This document shows, piece after piece, positions 27,921 to 36,903 of a stretch of 64,000 nt of DNA. The notes under the pieces were generated by a model that ran no database searches, was not told the origin of the DNA, and saw only the letters and a program-made list of their open reading frames with translations. Made by a program: the position numbers and the translations under genes. Each line of letters starts with the position of its first letter. The stretch's first letter is position 1. This stretch comes from Akkermansia muciniphila (GTDB taxonomy: Bacteria; Verrucomicrobiota; Verrucomicrobiia; Verrucomicrobiales; Akkermansiaceae), in NCBI GenBank assembly GCA_945890645.1, contig CAMDCV010000017.1, positions 1 through 64,000 of the forward strand, in the 5' to 3' direction.

Positions 27921-28817
27921 ATGCAACACCTCCTCTCCATCGAAGAACTGGACGCTGCCACCATCGAGCACCTGCTCGCCGATGCCACGCGCCTCAAGGC
28001 CCAGCGCGGTTCTCATGAAACGCCGCTTACCGGCCAGACATGGGCGATGATTTTCACCAAGTCCTCGACACGCACCCGCGTTTCGTTCGAGGTCGGTATC
28101 CGTGAGCTCGGCGGCTTCCCGATGTTTCTCTCGAAAAACGACATCCAACTCGGTCGCGGCGAGCCGATCCAAGATACAGCCCGTGTGCTCGGTCGCATGG
28201 TTCACGGCATCGTCATTCGCACCTTTGATCAAAAGGATGTTGTTGATTTCGCGCAACTCTCCGGCATCCCTGTGATCAACGCGCTCACCGACGAAGAGCA
28301 TCCCTGCCAAATCCTCGCCGATCTCCTCACGGTGCAGGAATTTCTCGGCGGCTGGGCGGGAAAAAAAATCGCATTCATCGGCGATGGCTTCTCGAACATG
28401 ACCATCTCCTGGATGTGGGCAGCGAAACATCTCGGCTTCGAGTTGGCCGTCGCTTGTCCCGCTGATTACCAACCGAGTGATGCCTTTTTGCAAAAACTCA
28501 ACGCACCGAATGTCACCATCACCCACGATCCCATCGCCGCCGCACGCGGTGCCCACGTCATCAATACCGATGTCTGGCTCTCGATGGGTCAAGAAGATCA
28601 AAAAGACAAAGAACTAGCCTTCGGCCCCTTCCAAGTGAATGCCGAACTGCTTGCCCACGCCGCGCCCGACCACATCGTGCTGCATTGCCTACCCGCCTAT
28701 CGCGGCAAGGAGATCACCGAAGAAGTGTTAGAAAATCATGCCAGCGTCATCTTCCAACAAGCCGAAAACCGCCTCCATGCGCAGAAAGCCATTCTTGTGG
28801 CGATCGCGCGGAAGTGA
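27921..28817 (+). CDS. argF: Ornithine carbamoyltransferase
   Basis: ArgF makes citrulline from ornithine and carbamoyl phosphate. The 298-residue length is right. Carbamoyl phosphate binding is shown by KSSTRTRVSFEVG, then HPCQILADLLT, and the ornithine loop HCLPAYRGKEITEEV near the C-terminus. It forms an operon with argD. Confidence 0.96.
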   Translation: MQHLLSIEELDAATIEHLLADATRLKAQRGSHETPLTGQTWAMIFTKSSTRTRVSFEVGIRELGGFPMFLSKNDIQLGRGEPIQDTARVLGRMVHGIVIRTFDQKDVVDFAQLSGIPVINALTDEEHPCQILADLLTVQEFLGGWAGKKIAFIGDGFSNMTISWMWAAKHLGFELAVACPADYQPSDAFLQKLNAPNVTITHDPIAAARGAHVINTDVWLSMGQEDQKDKELAFGPFQVNAELLAHAAPDHIVLHCLPAYRGKEITEEVLENHASVIFQQAENRLHAQKAILVAIARK

Positions 28818-28847
28818 TGGCTTTTAAAAGCGGGAAAAACATCAAAT

Positions 28848-29102
28848 ATGCTCACTGTTTTGATTCGATTCATCCCCCTGCTGATGCAAATATTTGGCAT
28901 CGCGGGAATCATTTATGGTTTCTTGTATTCAGGCAGCATGATCCTAGGTTCCGGGATTGGTAGCCCGACGGGCAAACCGTCAGATGATCATTACGTGACT
29001 GCGGCTTGGATGATTGGCGTGCCAGTTTTGATTTTTCTCATCGGCTGGCTGTGGATGGTGATCGGATTTCTCACGGCTCCGAAGCGCAGAGTAGAAAAAT
29101 GA
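28848..29102 (+). CDS. Small two-helix membrane protein
   Basis: An 84-residue protein with two hydrophobic helices (about 5-27 and 53-75) joined by a Gly/Ser-rich loop and ending in a basic tail (APKRRVEK). No family recognised. It lies 30 bases after argF and is directly followed by the 29.1 kb repeat. Confidence 0.6.
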   Translation: MLTVLIRFIPLLMQIFGIAGIIYGFLYSGSMILGSGIGSPTGKPSDDHYVTAAWMIGVPVLIFLIGWLWMVIGFLTAPKRRVEK

Positions 29103-29110
29103 ATTTCAAC

Positions 29111-29252
29111 GGCGCAGCCGCCTTGAACTGCTGTGGGAATCACAGCTTTTCGATCGGTCATTGAACATGGTAACAACGATAGACCTGTTAGCCGCTTGAT
29201 GAAGTAAGGAAAGCGGTGATGCTCACCGCAGTCCAAGGCCTTCGGCTTTACA
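29111..29252 (+). repeat. Interspersed intergenic repeat, copy 1
   Basis: This copy is homologous along its whole length to the reverse complement of 41883-42025. The ends are near-perfect inverted repeats: GCCTTGAACTGC at the left, GCAGTCCAAGGC at the right. Inside are two hairpins, GCTGTG-N5-CACAGC (29130-29146) and GCGGTGA-TGC-TCACCGC (29213-29229). The middle has the shared words TCGGTCATT/TCGATCGGTCATT and GGTAACAACGA. It lies between a small membrane protein gene and the stop codon of purF, which it just includes. No protein is encoded. Confidence 0.85.
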
Positions 29253-31173
29253 AGGGCAGCTCGTAGCCGCGTCCGCTCATGCCTTCGAACCAACGGAGGT
29301 AGGCAGAGTTTACGGTGGCGTAGCCGCCGGGGGTGGGGTAGTCGCCAGTGAAGTACCAGTCGCCGCAGGGGCCTTTGATGGAGGCGTGCAGGTTCTCGAT
29401 GGTTTGGAAAAGAATTTCTACATCGCCACTCCAGTTCATGTCTTCGGGATAGACCATTTTACTGATCTCGGCTGACACTTCTTCGTGAGTGAACGCTTCA
29501 TACACGCGCTTCACAGCATTCTTCACCTCGGCGGGTGGTTTGGCTAATTCTTCACGGCACTCGTTTGCCACTTCATCGAGCAGATGCTGACGACCCGCAC
29601 GACGATGCAATGCAACGGCGGCTTGGAAGGCAATGAACTTGCCCATCTCTGACATATCGATGCCGTAGCAATCGGGATAGCGGATTTGCGGCGCAGTGGA
29701 ACAGACGACAATCTTTTTCGGATTGGTACGGGCGAGGATTTTGAGAATCGATTTTTTCAATGTCGTGCCGCGCACGATGGAGTCATCGATCACGACGAGG
29801 ATATCGTTCTCTTTCACGACGCCGTAGGTGATGTCATAGACGTGCGAGACCAATTGTTCGCGGCCTTTTTCCTGGGTGATGAAAGTGCGCATCTTGATGT
29901 CCTTGTGCGCGATTTTTTCGCCACAGGGCCAATTTTTCAGGATCAAGGAATCGACTTTCTCGGGCGTGAGAGTTCCCTCCGCAAGACCTAACAGAATTTC
30001 CGAACGCACTTGTTGTCGGCGATACATGCGCAGTCCATCCATCATGCCGTAGTAGGCCGTTTCTGCAGTGTTCGGGATGAAGGAGAAGACGGTGTTGTCG
30101 AACGTGTGATCGATGCTTTTGACGATCTGATCGACCAAGGCCGCGCCCATCGCTTTGCGTTCGCGATAGATGGAGGGATCGTTGCCGCGGGAGAAATAAA
30201 TTTTTTCAAACGAACAAGGCGAGGGCTTCGCGCCGGTGGCGAACTTGCTTTCGCGAATGGTGCCATCGGCCTTGATGACGACGAGGGAACCGGGCTCGAG
30301 GGCGCGGACTTCGGTGGCGCTGGCCTCGAATACGGTCATGAGCGGCACGCGCTCGGAGGCGAAGGCGATGACTTCTTCGTTCAGCAACATGTGACAGGGA
30401 CGAATGCCGTGTGGGTCGCGCATGACAAACATGTCGCCATTGCCGACGACGCCGACGATCGCGTAACCACCATCCCACGCTTGGGCGCTGATCTGCACAA
30501 TGTTTTCGACGTCGAGCATTTCGGAAATTTTATCAGGGATATCATGGCCATCGCCGCCCTCATCGCGGAGGCGACGATACAAATCCGTGTGTGCCTCATC
30601 GAGGTGGAAACCGATTTCTTCGAGCACCGTTTGCGTGTCCGTGCCGAAGACCGGATGCTGGCCGCGCTCGATGAGCTTGCGGTTCAGTTCGCCGGTATTG
30701 GTCATGTTAAAATTCCCCATCACCATGAGGGTGCGCGTCGGCCAGTTGCTGCGGCGCAGGTAGGGATGGCAGGAGCCGGAATCGAATTCTCCCGAGGTGC
30801 CGTAGCGCAGGTGACCGATGAGAATTTCGCCACCGAAGTCGAAGTTTTCCTTCACACTCGAGGGGACTTTCGGGTCGAGTTTATCTTTGCGAGCGAGTTT
30901 ATTGAACCACTTGATCTCATCGCGGAACAAGCTAGCGAGCGAATCCTTTTCCGCATCGCGACGACGGAAAATATAGGGCGCGCCGAGTGGCATGTTGAGC
31001 TTGGCGCAGCCGATGCCGACACCGTCGTGGCCACGGTTGTGCTGCTTTTCCATGAGTAGGAAGAGCTTTTGGAAACCCCACAAACAAGTGCCGTAACGGT
31101 CGTGAAAATACTCCAACGGCTTGCGCAGTCGCACCGCGGCAATTCCGCACTCGTGTGTCAAAAAATCACTCAT
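29248..31173 (-). CDS. purF: Amidophosphoribosyltransferase (long form)
   Basis: PurF makes phosphoribosylamine from PRPP and glutamine, the first committed step of purine synthesis. The class II glutamine amidotransferase Cys is residue 9 (HECGIAAVRL), so an eight-residue propeptide must be removed. The PRPP loop VVIDDSIVRGTTLKKS is near 480. At 641 residues it is the long form I associate with Bacteroidetes and Verrucomicrobia, not the roughly 500-residue enteric form. purM lies 24 bases upstream on the same strand. The stop codon falls in the edge of the 29.1 kb repeat. Confidence 0.93.
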   Translation of the reverse strand: MSDFLTHECGIAAVRLRKPLEYFHDRYGTCLWGFQKLFLLMEKQHNRGHDGVGIGCAKLNMPLGAPYIFRRRDAEKDSLASLFRDEIKWFNKLARKDKLDPKVPSSVKENFDFGGEILIGHLRYGTSGEFDSGSCHPYLRRSNWPTRTLMVMGNFNMTNTGELNRKLIERGQHPVFGTDTQTVLEEIGFHLDEAHTDLYRRLRDEGGDGHDIPDKISEMLDVENIVQISAQAWDGGYAIVGVVGNGDMFVMRDPHGIRPCHMLLNEEVIAFASERVPLMTVFEASATEVRALEPGSLVVIKADGTIRESKFATGAKPSPCSFEKIYFSRGNDPSIYRERKAMGAALVDQIVKSIDHTFDNTVFSFIPNTAETAYYGMMDGLRMYRRQQVRSEILLGLAEGTLTPEKVDSLILKNWPCGEKIAHKDIKMRTFITQEKGREQLVSHVYDITYGVVKENDILVVIDDSIVRGTTLKKSILKILARTNPKKIVVCSTAPQIRYPDCYGIDMSEMGKFIAFQAAVALHRRAGRQHLLDEVANECREELAKPPAEVKNAVKRVYEAFTHEEVSAEISKMVYPEDMNWSGDVEILFQTIENLHASIKGPCGDWYFTGDYPTPGGYATVNSAYLRWFEGMSGRGYELPL

Positions 31174-31202
31174 GAAAACTTTGGGTTAACCAACTTAGAC
31201 CA

Positions 31203-32198
31203 TCACTCACCAGCGACCTTCACGTGGACGCCGTCACCCGCGCGCATGGTGCCTAGCACTATGCCACCAGGACCGGCGGCGCAGGCTTTTTCTGCATCTT
31301 CCGGGGCGACAATCGCCACCCATCCGATGCCCATGTTGAGGGTGTGGAAACGATCTTCCGCGTCGATGAATTCGTAAAGCTTGTGAATGCCCGGCAGATC
31401 CCACGCGGGGATGGTCAGGTCGGCACCGAGACCTTGGAACAAACGCTCCAAGTTTTCGGGCAATCCACCGCCGGTGATGTGGGCCATCGCGCGTGGCTTC
31501 GCGCCCGCCGCCTTCAGTGCGCGGGTGACATCGTGGTAGAGGCGCGTGGGCTTGAGCCACTGTTGCAATTCTTCTTCGGTAGCGAGGTCGGGTTGCTCGC
31601 GCAATACGCGCCGCACGAGACTCCAACCGTTCGCATGAATGCTGTCGGACGCATAACCCACCAATACATCGCCAGCGGCGACAGTAGTGGGATCGATCAA
31701 ATCGCTTTTCTCGGCGCAGCCGATGCAGAAACCGGAAAGTTCGATCACGCCCTCGGGGACGATGCCCGGCATTTCCGCTGTTTCACCACCGGCGAGAATG
31801 CAACCGCAGCTTTCCAAATAATCTGCCATGCCAGCGATGAGACGCTCGATTTTTTCACCATCGAGCGCGGGGATGCCGATATAGTCGAGAAACATCAGCG
31901 GGTCGCCACCAGTGGTCAGGATGTCGTTCACGTTCATCGCGACGAGGTCTTTTCCAGCGGTTTCATACATGCCGCGCTCTAACAAAAGATCGATCTTGGT
32001 GCCGACACCGTCGCAGCCGGTCATGATTACAGGCGCTTTATATGAACTGAGATCATAGCAAGCGGCAAACAATCCGAACGCCCCCAGCAGTTGGCGCTCT
32101 TTTTGCGTGCGCTTCACATGGCTCTTGATGTCCCCGACAATCGCCGCGGCTTTCCGCGTATCGACCCCTGCTTGTTGATAAGTCAATTTTCCCGACAT
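31203..32198 (-). CDS. purM: Phosphoribosylformylglycinamidine cyclo-ligase
   Basis: PurM closes the imidazole ring to AIR in purine synthesis. Signatures: LTYQQAGVDTRKAA at the N-terminus, TGCDGVGTKIDLL, the MNVNDILTTGGDPL segment and ITGGGLPENLER. The frame is open to 32234, but ATG 32198 (MSGKLTY) gives the usual N-terminus and 331 residues. It precedes purF in one unit. Confidence 0.95.
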   Translation of the reverse strand: MSGKLTYQQAGVDTRKAAAIVGDIKSHVKRTQKERQLLGAFGLFAACYDLSSYKAPVIMTGCDGVGTKIDLLLERGMYETAGKDLVAMNVNDILTTGGDPLMFLDYIGIPALDGEKIERLIAGMADYLESCGCILAGGETAEMPGIVPEGVIELSGFCIGCAEKSDLIDPTTVAAGDVLVGYASDSIHANGWSLVRRVLREQPDLATEEELQQWLKPTRLYHDVTRALKAAGAKPRAMAHITGGGLPENLERLFQGLGADLTIPAWDLPGIHKLYEFIDAEDRFHTLNMGIGWVAIVAPEDAEKACAAGPGGIVLGTMRAGDGVHVKVAGE

Positions 32199-32354
32199 TG
32201 CGTTCAGTGCCTCGCGGCGAAACGCTTGTGCCACCCCCGCGCCCCTGAGTCACGCCTAAAAACCGCGCGGGGTGAGTTTTCTGAAAATGGCTTTATCTGC
32301 CGTATTCCTTTTCACTTTGCGCAGTGCTCCGAAGCGTGCTACCTACAGCTAGTC

Positions 32355-33767
32355 ATGCCACGCATTTTCCTCATTGTCTGCTTTCTTACCGCCTTTGCTC
32401 AGGGACAGGGATTTGCACCATCGCGCGAGCAAGTTCCGCCCATCGCACGGGAATTTCGCGGCACTTGGGCGGCGGTGATTTATAATATCGACTGGCCGAG
32501 TTCCAGTAAACTCAGTGCCGCAGAGCAGCAGTCAGAAATGCGCGCGATTCTGGACCGCATGGTGTCGCTGAACCTCAACGCCCTGATCTTCCAAGTGCGC
32601 CCGCAATGCGATGCCGTGTATGCTTCGCCGAACGAACCATGGTCGCCGTGGCTTACTGGCACGATGGGAAAATCCCCCGGCTACGACCCACTGGAATTCA
32701 CCATCCGCGAGGCCCATCAGCGCGGCATCGAGGTGCATGCTTGGTTCAATCCGTTTCGCGCTTTATCGAATGCGAATGCCACCACCTCCGCCAATCACAT
32801 CACCCGCAGCGCCCCACAACTCACGAAACGCTACGAAAACCTCATCTGGTGCAATCCTGCACTGCCAGAGTCTCGCCAGCGCGCCCTCACGGCGATGCTC
32901 GATGTGCTGCGTCGCTATGATGTCGATGGCCTCCACCTCGATGATTACTTTTACCCGTATCCGCAAAAGGGAAAACGCTTCACTGACGGCCTCAGCAATG
33001 ATGCGCGGCGTCAAATCATCGATGCCTTCATGGCTGAACTTTACACCCAAGTGAAACGCATCAAACCTTGGGCACGCGTCGGCATCAGTCCCTTCGGCAT
33101 TTGGAAACCCGGCGTTCCTGCTGGCACCACCGCCCAACTCGATGCCTTCGAAGATCTCGCCTGTGATGCCCGTAAGTGGTTGCAAAACGGCTGGTGCGAT
33201 TACCTCGCGCCGCAACTCTATTGGCGCATCGAAGGACCACAAAGCTACACGCTCCTTTTAGAGTGGTGGCGTCAACAAGGCTCGCGTCCTGTGTGGCCGG
33301 GTATCGCATCTTCACGCATCGGCAGCACCGAAGACCCGACGCGCAAGGCCACGGAAATCATCAATCAAGTGCAACTCAGTCGCAGCATTGGCAGCAACCA
33401 CGCCGGTCACATTCATTGGAGCGTAAAGGCCATTATGCAAAATCGCGATAACATCAACGAGCAGTTGAAGACCCGCTATACCGCACCTGCACTTGTGCCG
33501 CCCATGCCATGGCTGAGCAAGGCCGTGCCACTCCCCCCCCGAGTCACCGCGCAAGCCGAAGGCGGAAAAGTCACCGTCCGCTGGCAAATTAGCGATGCCA
33601 CCACCAATAAAGTCGTCGTGCAAGTGCGCCGCGCCCAACAATGGTACACGATCCGCGTCGCCCCATCGAACAGCGGTGGCATCGTGCTGCCACCCGTGGA
33701 TGCCGTAGCCCTTACCACCGTGAATCGATTCGGCAATACCAGCGCGCCTGTTGTGTTGCGCAAATAA
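32355..33767 (+). CDS. Secreted glycoside hydrolase-like protein (GHL10/YngK family)
   Basis: A 470-residue exported protein with signal peptide (about 1-18). The GHL10 TIM barrel starts at EFRGTWAAVIYNIDWP; further marks are NALIFQVRPQCDAVY, EVHAWFNPFRA, VDGLHLDDYFYPYP with acidic residues, and ISPFGIWKPG. The C-terminal 80 residues look like a fibronectin-type or Ig-like beta domain. Members act on cell-wall or other glycans; the substrate is unknown. The frame runs open far upstream through purM antisense, but ATG 32355 directly precedes the signal peptide. Confidence 0.88.
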   Translation: MPRIFLIVCFLTAFAQGQGFAPSREQVPPIAREFRGTWAAVIYNIDWPSSSKLSAAEQQSEMRAILDRMVSLNLNALIFQVRPQCDAVYASPNEPWSPWLTGTMGKSPGYDPLEFTIREAHQRGIEVHAWFNPFRALSNANATTSANHITRSAPQLTKRYENLIWCNPALPESRQRALTAMLDVLRRYDVDGLHLDDYFYPYPQKGKRFTDGLSNDARRQIIDAFMAELYTQVKRIKPWARVGISPFGIWKPGVPAGTTAQLDAFEDLACDARKWLQNGWCDYLAPQLYWRIEGPQSYTLLLEWWRQQGSRPVWPGIASSRIGSTEDPTRKATEIINQVQLSRSIGSNHAGHIHWSVKAIMQNRDNINEQLKTRYTAPALVPPMPWLSKAVPLPPRVTAQAEGGKVTVRWQISDATTNKVVVQVRRAQQWYTIRVAPSNSGGIVLPPVDAVALTTVNRFGNTSAPVVLRK

Positions 33768-33849
33768 ATGCACATTCGACCAACTGCTTCAAACCCAAGA
33801 TACCAAAGGAATGTTTTGACGATGTTACCAAAAATGGTCAAATTCCTGC

Positions 33850-34596
33850 ATGCCACAATTTGAAGGAAAAATTGCAGTCGTTACTGGCGGAGGCCGAGGC
33901 ATCGGTCAAGCTATCGCCACCGCATTTGTTGAACAAGGTGCCAAAGTCGCCGTGGTAAGCCGCAGTGCGTCTAGCTGTGGTGCCGTCGCTGATGAACTCA
34001 ATGCCCGCTTCCCAGGTAGCGCCATAGCCTATGCCGTCGATGTTGCCGATCACGAAGCCGTGCAAGAGCTGGGCAAAAAAATCGTAGCTGACTTCGGGCA
34101 CATCAACATCCTCGTCAACAACGCCGGCGTCACTCGCGATGGCTTATTGATGCGCATGAAAGAAGAAGACTGGGACACGGTGCTGGACACCAATTTGAAA
34201 GGCGCATTCAACACCGTCAAAGCCTTCATGCGCACACTCATGAAAGCACCCGATCCACGCATCATTAACATCGCATCGGTCATCGGAATTATTGGCAATG
34301 CCGGTCAAGCAAACTACTCCGCGAGCAAAGCAGGACTGATTGGTTTCACCAAAGCCGTGGCTCGCGAACTCTCCGGACGCGCCGTCACTTGTAATGCCGT
34401 CGCCCCGGGCTTCATCACCACCGACATGACAGGGGAACTTCCCGAAGCCGTGCGTGAGCAAGTCATGGCAAAAATCCCACTCTCGACCTTTGGCAATCCT
34501 GCCGACATCGCCCACGCGGTGCTTTTCCTCGCCAGCACCGAGGCCCGCTACATCACCGGTCAAGTGCTCGCTGTCGATGGCGGTATGACCATGTAA
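33850..34596 (+). CDS. fabG: 3-oxoacyl-[acyl-carrier-protein] reductase
   Basis: FabG reduces 3-oxoacyl-ACP in fatty acid elongation. It is a 248-residue classical SDR: cofactor loop TGGGRGIG (12-19), NNAG, the catalytic Ser in NIASVIG, and YSASK with Tyr near 156. The VTRDGLLMRMKEEDWD stretch is characteristic of FabG among SDRs. Other fab genes are not adjacent. Confidence 0.92.
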   Translation: MPQFEGKIAVVTGGGRGIGQAIATAFVEQGAKVAVVSRSASSCGAVADELNARFPGSAIAYAVDVADHEAVQELGKKIVADFGHINILVNNAGVTRDGLLMRMKEEDWDTVLDTNLKGAFNTVKAFMRTLMKAPDPRIINIASVIGIIGNAGQANYSASKAGLIGFTKAVARELSGRAVTCNAVAPGFITTDMTGELPEAVREQVMAKIPLSTFGNPADIAHAVLFLASTEARYITGQVLAVDGGMTM

Positions 34597-34606
34597 TTTT
34601 ATCTTC

Positions 34607-35116
34607 ATGGAACTCATTTTACTGCGACACGGCAAAGCGGAACCGCACGGACACCCCCATGGGGATTCCGAACGCGCACTAGTTTCTAAGGGAGTCGAGC
34701 AAGCACGCCGGGCCGGAGCATACCTACGCATGGCAGGCCAGTTGCCGGAAATCATTCTCACAAGTCCACTATTACGAGCCAAACAAACGGCCGAAGTTTT
34801 CAGCGTTGCGGCGCACCTTCCCGGTCCTGTGGTTCAGTCGTGGCTAACTATCGGCATGCACCCGGATCTCGCCTTGCGCGAATTGGCAGCCTTCTCCGAA
34901 TTCAAACGCGTGTGCTTGGTCGGTCACGAGCCCGACTTTTCTTCTTTCATTGCCTGGGTAACCAATGGAGAAGGCGGTGCCGTCGAAATGCGAAAAGGTG
35001 CTATAGCATTGATCGAAGTCCCCCCCCCCAGTCGCGCCGGAATTCTTCGCTTCTTGATTCCGCAGCGCATGATGCAACCCGTCACTTTCTATCAGCCAAA
35101 CCTAGATGATCCTTGA
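34607..35116 (+). CDS. sixA: SixA-like phosphohistidine phosphatase
   Basis: A 169-residue histidine-phosphatase-superfamily protein with the catalytic RHG (residues 7-9, LLRHGKAEP), the TSPLLRAKQTAE segment and the second catalytic His in VGHEPDFS. It is small like SixA, which removes phosphate from phosphorelay or PTS histidines. It starts 11 bases after fabG and may share its transcript. Confidence 0.85.
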   Translation: MELILLRHGKAEPHGHPHGDSERALVSKGVEQARRAGAYLRMAGQLPEIILTSPLLRAKQTAEVFSVAAHLPGPVVQSWLTIGMHPDLALRELAAFSEFKRVCLVGHEPDFSSFIAWVTNGEGGAVEMRKGAIALIEVPPPSRAGILRFLIPQRMMQPVTFYQPNLDDP

Positions 35117-35149
35117 CGCTACCATCGAATTTGTTAGAAATTTAGCGTT

Positions 35150-35338
35150 ATGAAAAAACAAATACTACTACTCTGCTCCGCCGCTTCCTTTCTCGTTTGC
35201 TCATGCAGTGTAGGTGTCAGCGCCGGCGTGGGAACTCCCAAAACCTGCTGTGGATCCGACAAGTGCAAAGGTTGCGATCAATGCGAATGCAGTCCCGCCG
35301 CCATCAAATCCGGCCAATGCACTTGCAAAAAGCCGTAA
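35150..35338 (+). CDS. Small Cys-rich lipoprotein, possible metal binder
   Basis: A 62-residue precursor with a signal peptide and lipobox (VCSC). The mature part is very short and rich in Cys: CCGSDKCKGCDQCECS and QCTCKKP, spaced as CC, C-x2-C, C-x-C and C-x-C. Such spacing is typical of metallothionein-like metal clusters. Similar tiny Cys-rich lipoproteins occur in Verrucomicrobia, but I know no assigned function. Confidence 0.65.
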   Translation: MKKQILLLCSAASFLVCSCSVGVSAGVGTPKTCCGSDKCKGCDQCECSPAAIKSGQCTCKKP

Positions 35339-35413
35339 CTTGCAGAGCTGCAACGGCCGAAATTTTGGATGTGCGGCAATTGGCTACCCATTCTTCGCTC
35401 AAGCGTAAAGCGT

Positions 35414-35854
35414 TCATATAACCCATCCCTGAATCGATGCCGCTTGGCGAATCCAAGATATCATGAGTTCCTCGTCCCACTCGCTGTCTTCGTAAAGATC
35501 AATCCATCGTGCTTGACCGCTTTTCTCCGTGCCTCCAGGCGGGACAGGCACGAGAGACATGCCGGAAAAGAAGGTGACTTTTACATAGCGGGTGAGAACG
35601 TGAGTGGAAAGAAACCACCCGAGTTCTTCGACGCCATACAACGGCGAATTCCATTTCACGGCTTTTTTCACGTGGGGAATTTCGCGCACAATGAGGTCGT
35701 CTAGTTTTTTACCCACAGCACTCTTCCACCCTGGCATGGCAGCAATGTATGCCTGCACCGGCGCATCGCCATCGGCTTTCGCGATCTGAGGATTCCCTCC
35801 AGACAACAGCATAACTTCTCCTGACTTGGAGGCGGACTTCGAGTCTTTTTTCAT
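35414..35854 (-). CDS. DUF1801 (YdhG-like) family protein
   Basis: A DUF1801-type protein: DAPVQAYIAAMPGWK, then VKKAVKWNSPLYGVEELGWF and YVKVTFFSG, and WIRQAAS at the end. The fold is small alpha/beta; function is unknown, although some members are tied to iron or cold stress. Start uncertain: ATG 35854 (MKKDSKSAS) gives 146 residues, while the frame is open to 35935. The opposite frame has no family features. Confidence 0.82.
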   Translation of the reverse strand: MKKDSKSASKSGEVMLLSGGNPQIAKADGDAPVQAYIAAMPGWKSAVGKKLDDLIVREIPHVKKAVKWNSPLYGVEELGWFLSTHVLTRYVKVTFFSGMSLVPVPPGGTEKSGQARWIDLYEDSEWDEELMISWIRQAASIQGWVI

Positions 35855-35986
35855 ATCAGCTGATGTAATAAACTCGGCATACTTTGTCCACCTCTCACTT
35901 CGCATCAACGGTTCTAACGAACCTCTTCGATTCAATACTTCCCTTTTTCCCTATTCATTGCCCAATCGTTTTGTTATCGTATCTTC

Positions 35987-36475
35987 GTGAAAATTTTCAC
36001 TCTAATTTTTTCTCTCTTACTCATGGCCTCATGCGCAAGGCCCAGTGGACACGAAGGTTACATGACGCGTTCTTACACGGTACGTGGCCAATCCTATCAA
36101 CCGATGTCGGTCGATAGCGCCTTGCACTATTCCGAAGAAGGCACGGCATCCTGGTATAATGAATCGAAGTTTTTAGGACTCATCCGTGGCAATACATCAC
36201 TTGGGGAAAAGGTCATGCCGTGGCACATGATCGCTGCTCACAAGACCCTCCCCTTGCCTTGCTTGGTAAAGGTCACCAATCTCTCTAACGGGAAATCGGT
36301 CAAGGTGCGTGTGAATGATCGCGGGCCATTCATCGCGGGACGCATCATCGATCTCTCGCCTCGCGCAGCAGGGAAGATCGGGATGAAAGAGCAAGGTCTC
36401 GCCGAGGCGCGCGTGGAAGTCATTTCGGTGGGTGATGGCTCCTACAAACGCAAACCACGCCGCGGATTTTGGTGA
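35987..36475 (+). CDS. rlpA: RlpA-like septal/rare lipoprotein
   Basis: A 162-residue lipoprotein (GTG start, lipobox MASC near 16) with a double-psi beta-barrel: GTASWYN near 45, TSLGEKVMPW, AAHKTLPLPCLVKV and VNDRGPFIAGRIIDLS. RlpA proteins act as lytic transglycosylases on denuded glycan at the septum; the C-terminal SPOR domain of enteric RlpA is missing here. Its stop overlaps the preceding codons of the next frame, but the next gene proper starts at 36511. Confidence 0.9.
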   Translation: MKIFTLIFSLLLMASCARPSGHEGYMTRSYTVRGQSYQPMSVDSALHYSEEGTASWYNESKFLGLIRGNTSLGEKVMPWHMIAAHKTLPLPCLVKVTNLSNGKSVKVRVNDRGPFIAGRIIDLSPRAAGKIGMKEQGLAEARVEVISVGDGSYKRKPRRGFW

Positions 36476-36510
36476 AATGTTTTTTGAAGCCTCTCAGTAT
36501 TGATACGACC

Positions 36511-36891
36511 ATGAAAAAATTCTTCGTCGTCTTATTCGCCGCTGTGCTCAGTTCTTGCTCCACCATTGCACCTCCGGCTCCGAGCGGCTCTGTGGATCAC
36601 TTGGTGTTTTTCTGGCAGAAGCGTCCGGGCAATCAAGAAGATCGCAAAAAAATCACCGATGCGATTGATCGACTGCGCGTTATAGAGGGCATGACCGCTC
36701 TCGATTATGGTGTAGCCGTGCCAAGCGATCGTCCAGTCGTCGATGATTCATTCGATCTCGCGATGCGCATGCGCTTCACGAGTCTGCAGGCCTTGCATAG
36801 CTACGAAACCGACCCGCGCCACGTGAAGGAAGTGAAAGAAGTCTTGTTGCCGCTAACGAAGAAAATCCAAGTGTATGACTATACGCCCTGA
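36511..36891 (+). CDS. Dabb-domain lipoprotein
   Basis: A 126-residue lipoprotein (MKKFFVVLFAAVLSSCS) with a Dabb (stress-responsive dimeric alpha-beta barrel) domain: VDHLVFFWQK at the start, DLAMRMRFTSLQALHSYETDPRH in the middle and VYDYTP at the end. Dabb proteins dimerise, and some are enzymes; a lipid-anchored version is a common planctomycete/verrucomicrobial form. The upstream ATG 36469 would place the signal peptide internally, so 36511 is chosen. Confidence 0.8.
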   Translation: MKKFFVVLFAAVLSSCSTIAPPAPSGSVDHLVFFWQKRPGNQEDRKKITDAIDRLRVIEGMTALDYGVAVPSDRPVVDDSFDLAMRMRFTSLQALHSYETDPRHVKEVKEVLLPLTKKIQVYDYTP

Positions 36892-36903
36892 GTTCAAACT
36901 CAG
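36888..36903. other. Hairpin spanning the stop codons of two convergent genes
   Basis: CTGAGT-TCAA-ACTCAG includes the stop of the Dabb gene (36889-36891) and the stop of der (36900-36902). There is no T-run, so it is not a classical terminator. Confidence 0.4.

Noticed and set aside
30010-31059. Long plus-strand frame of 349 codons opposite purF
   Set aside because: It is fully antisense to a well-conserved purF; the product has no family features and mirrors the codon structure of purF.
32091-32354. Upstream extension of the GH10-like hydrolase
   Set aside because: It runs antisense into purM and would place 88 residues before a clear signal peptide.
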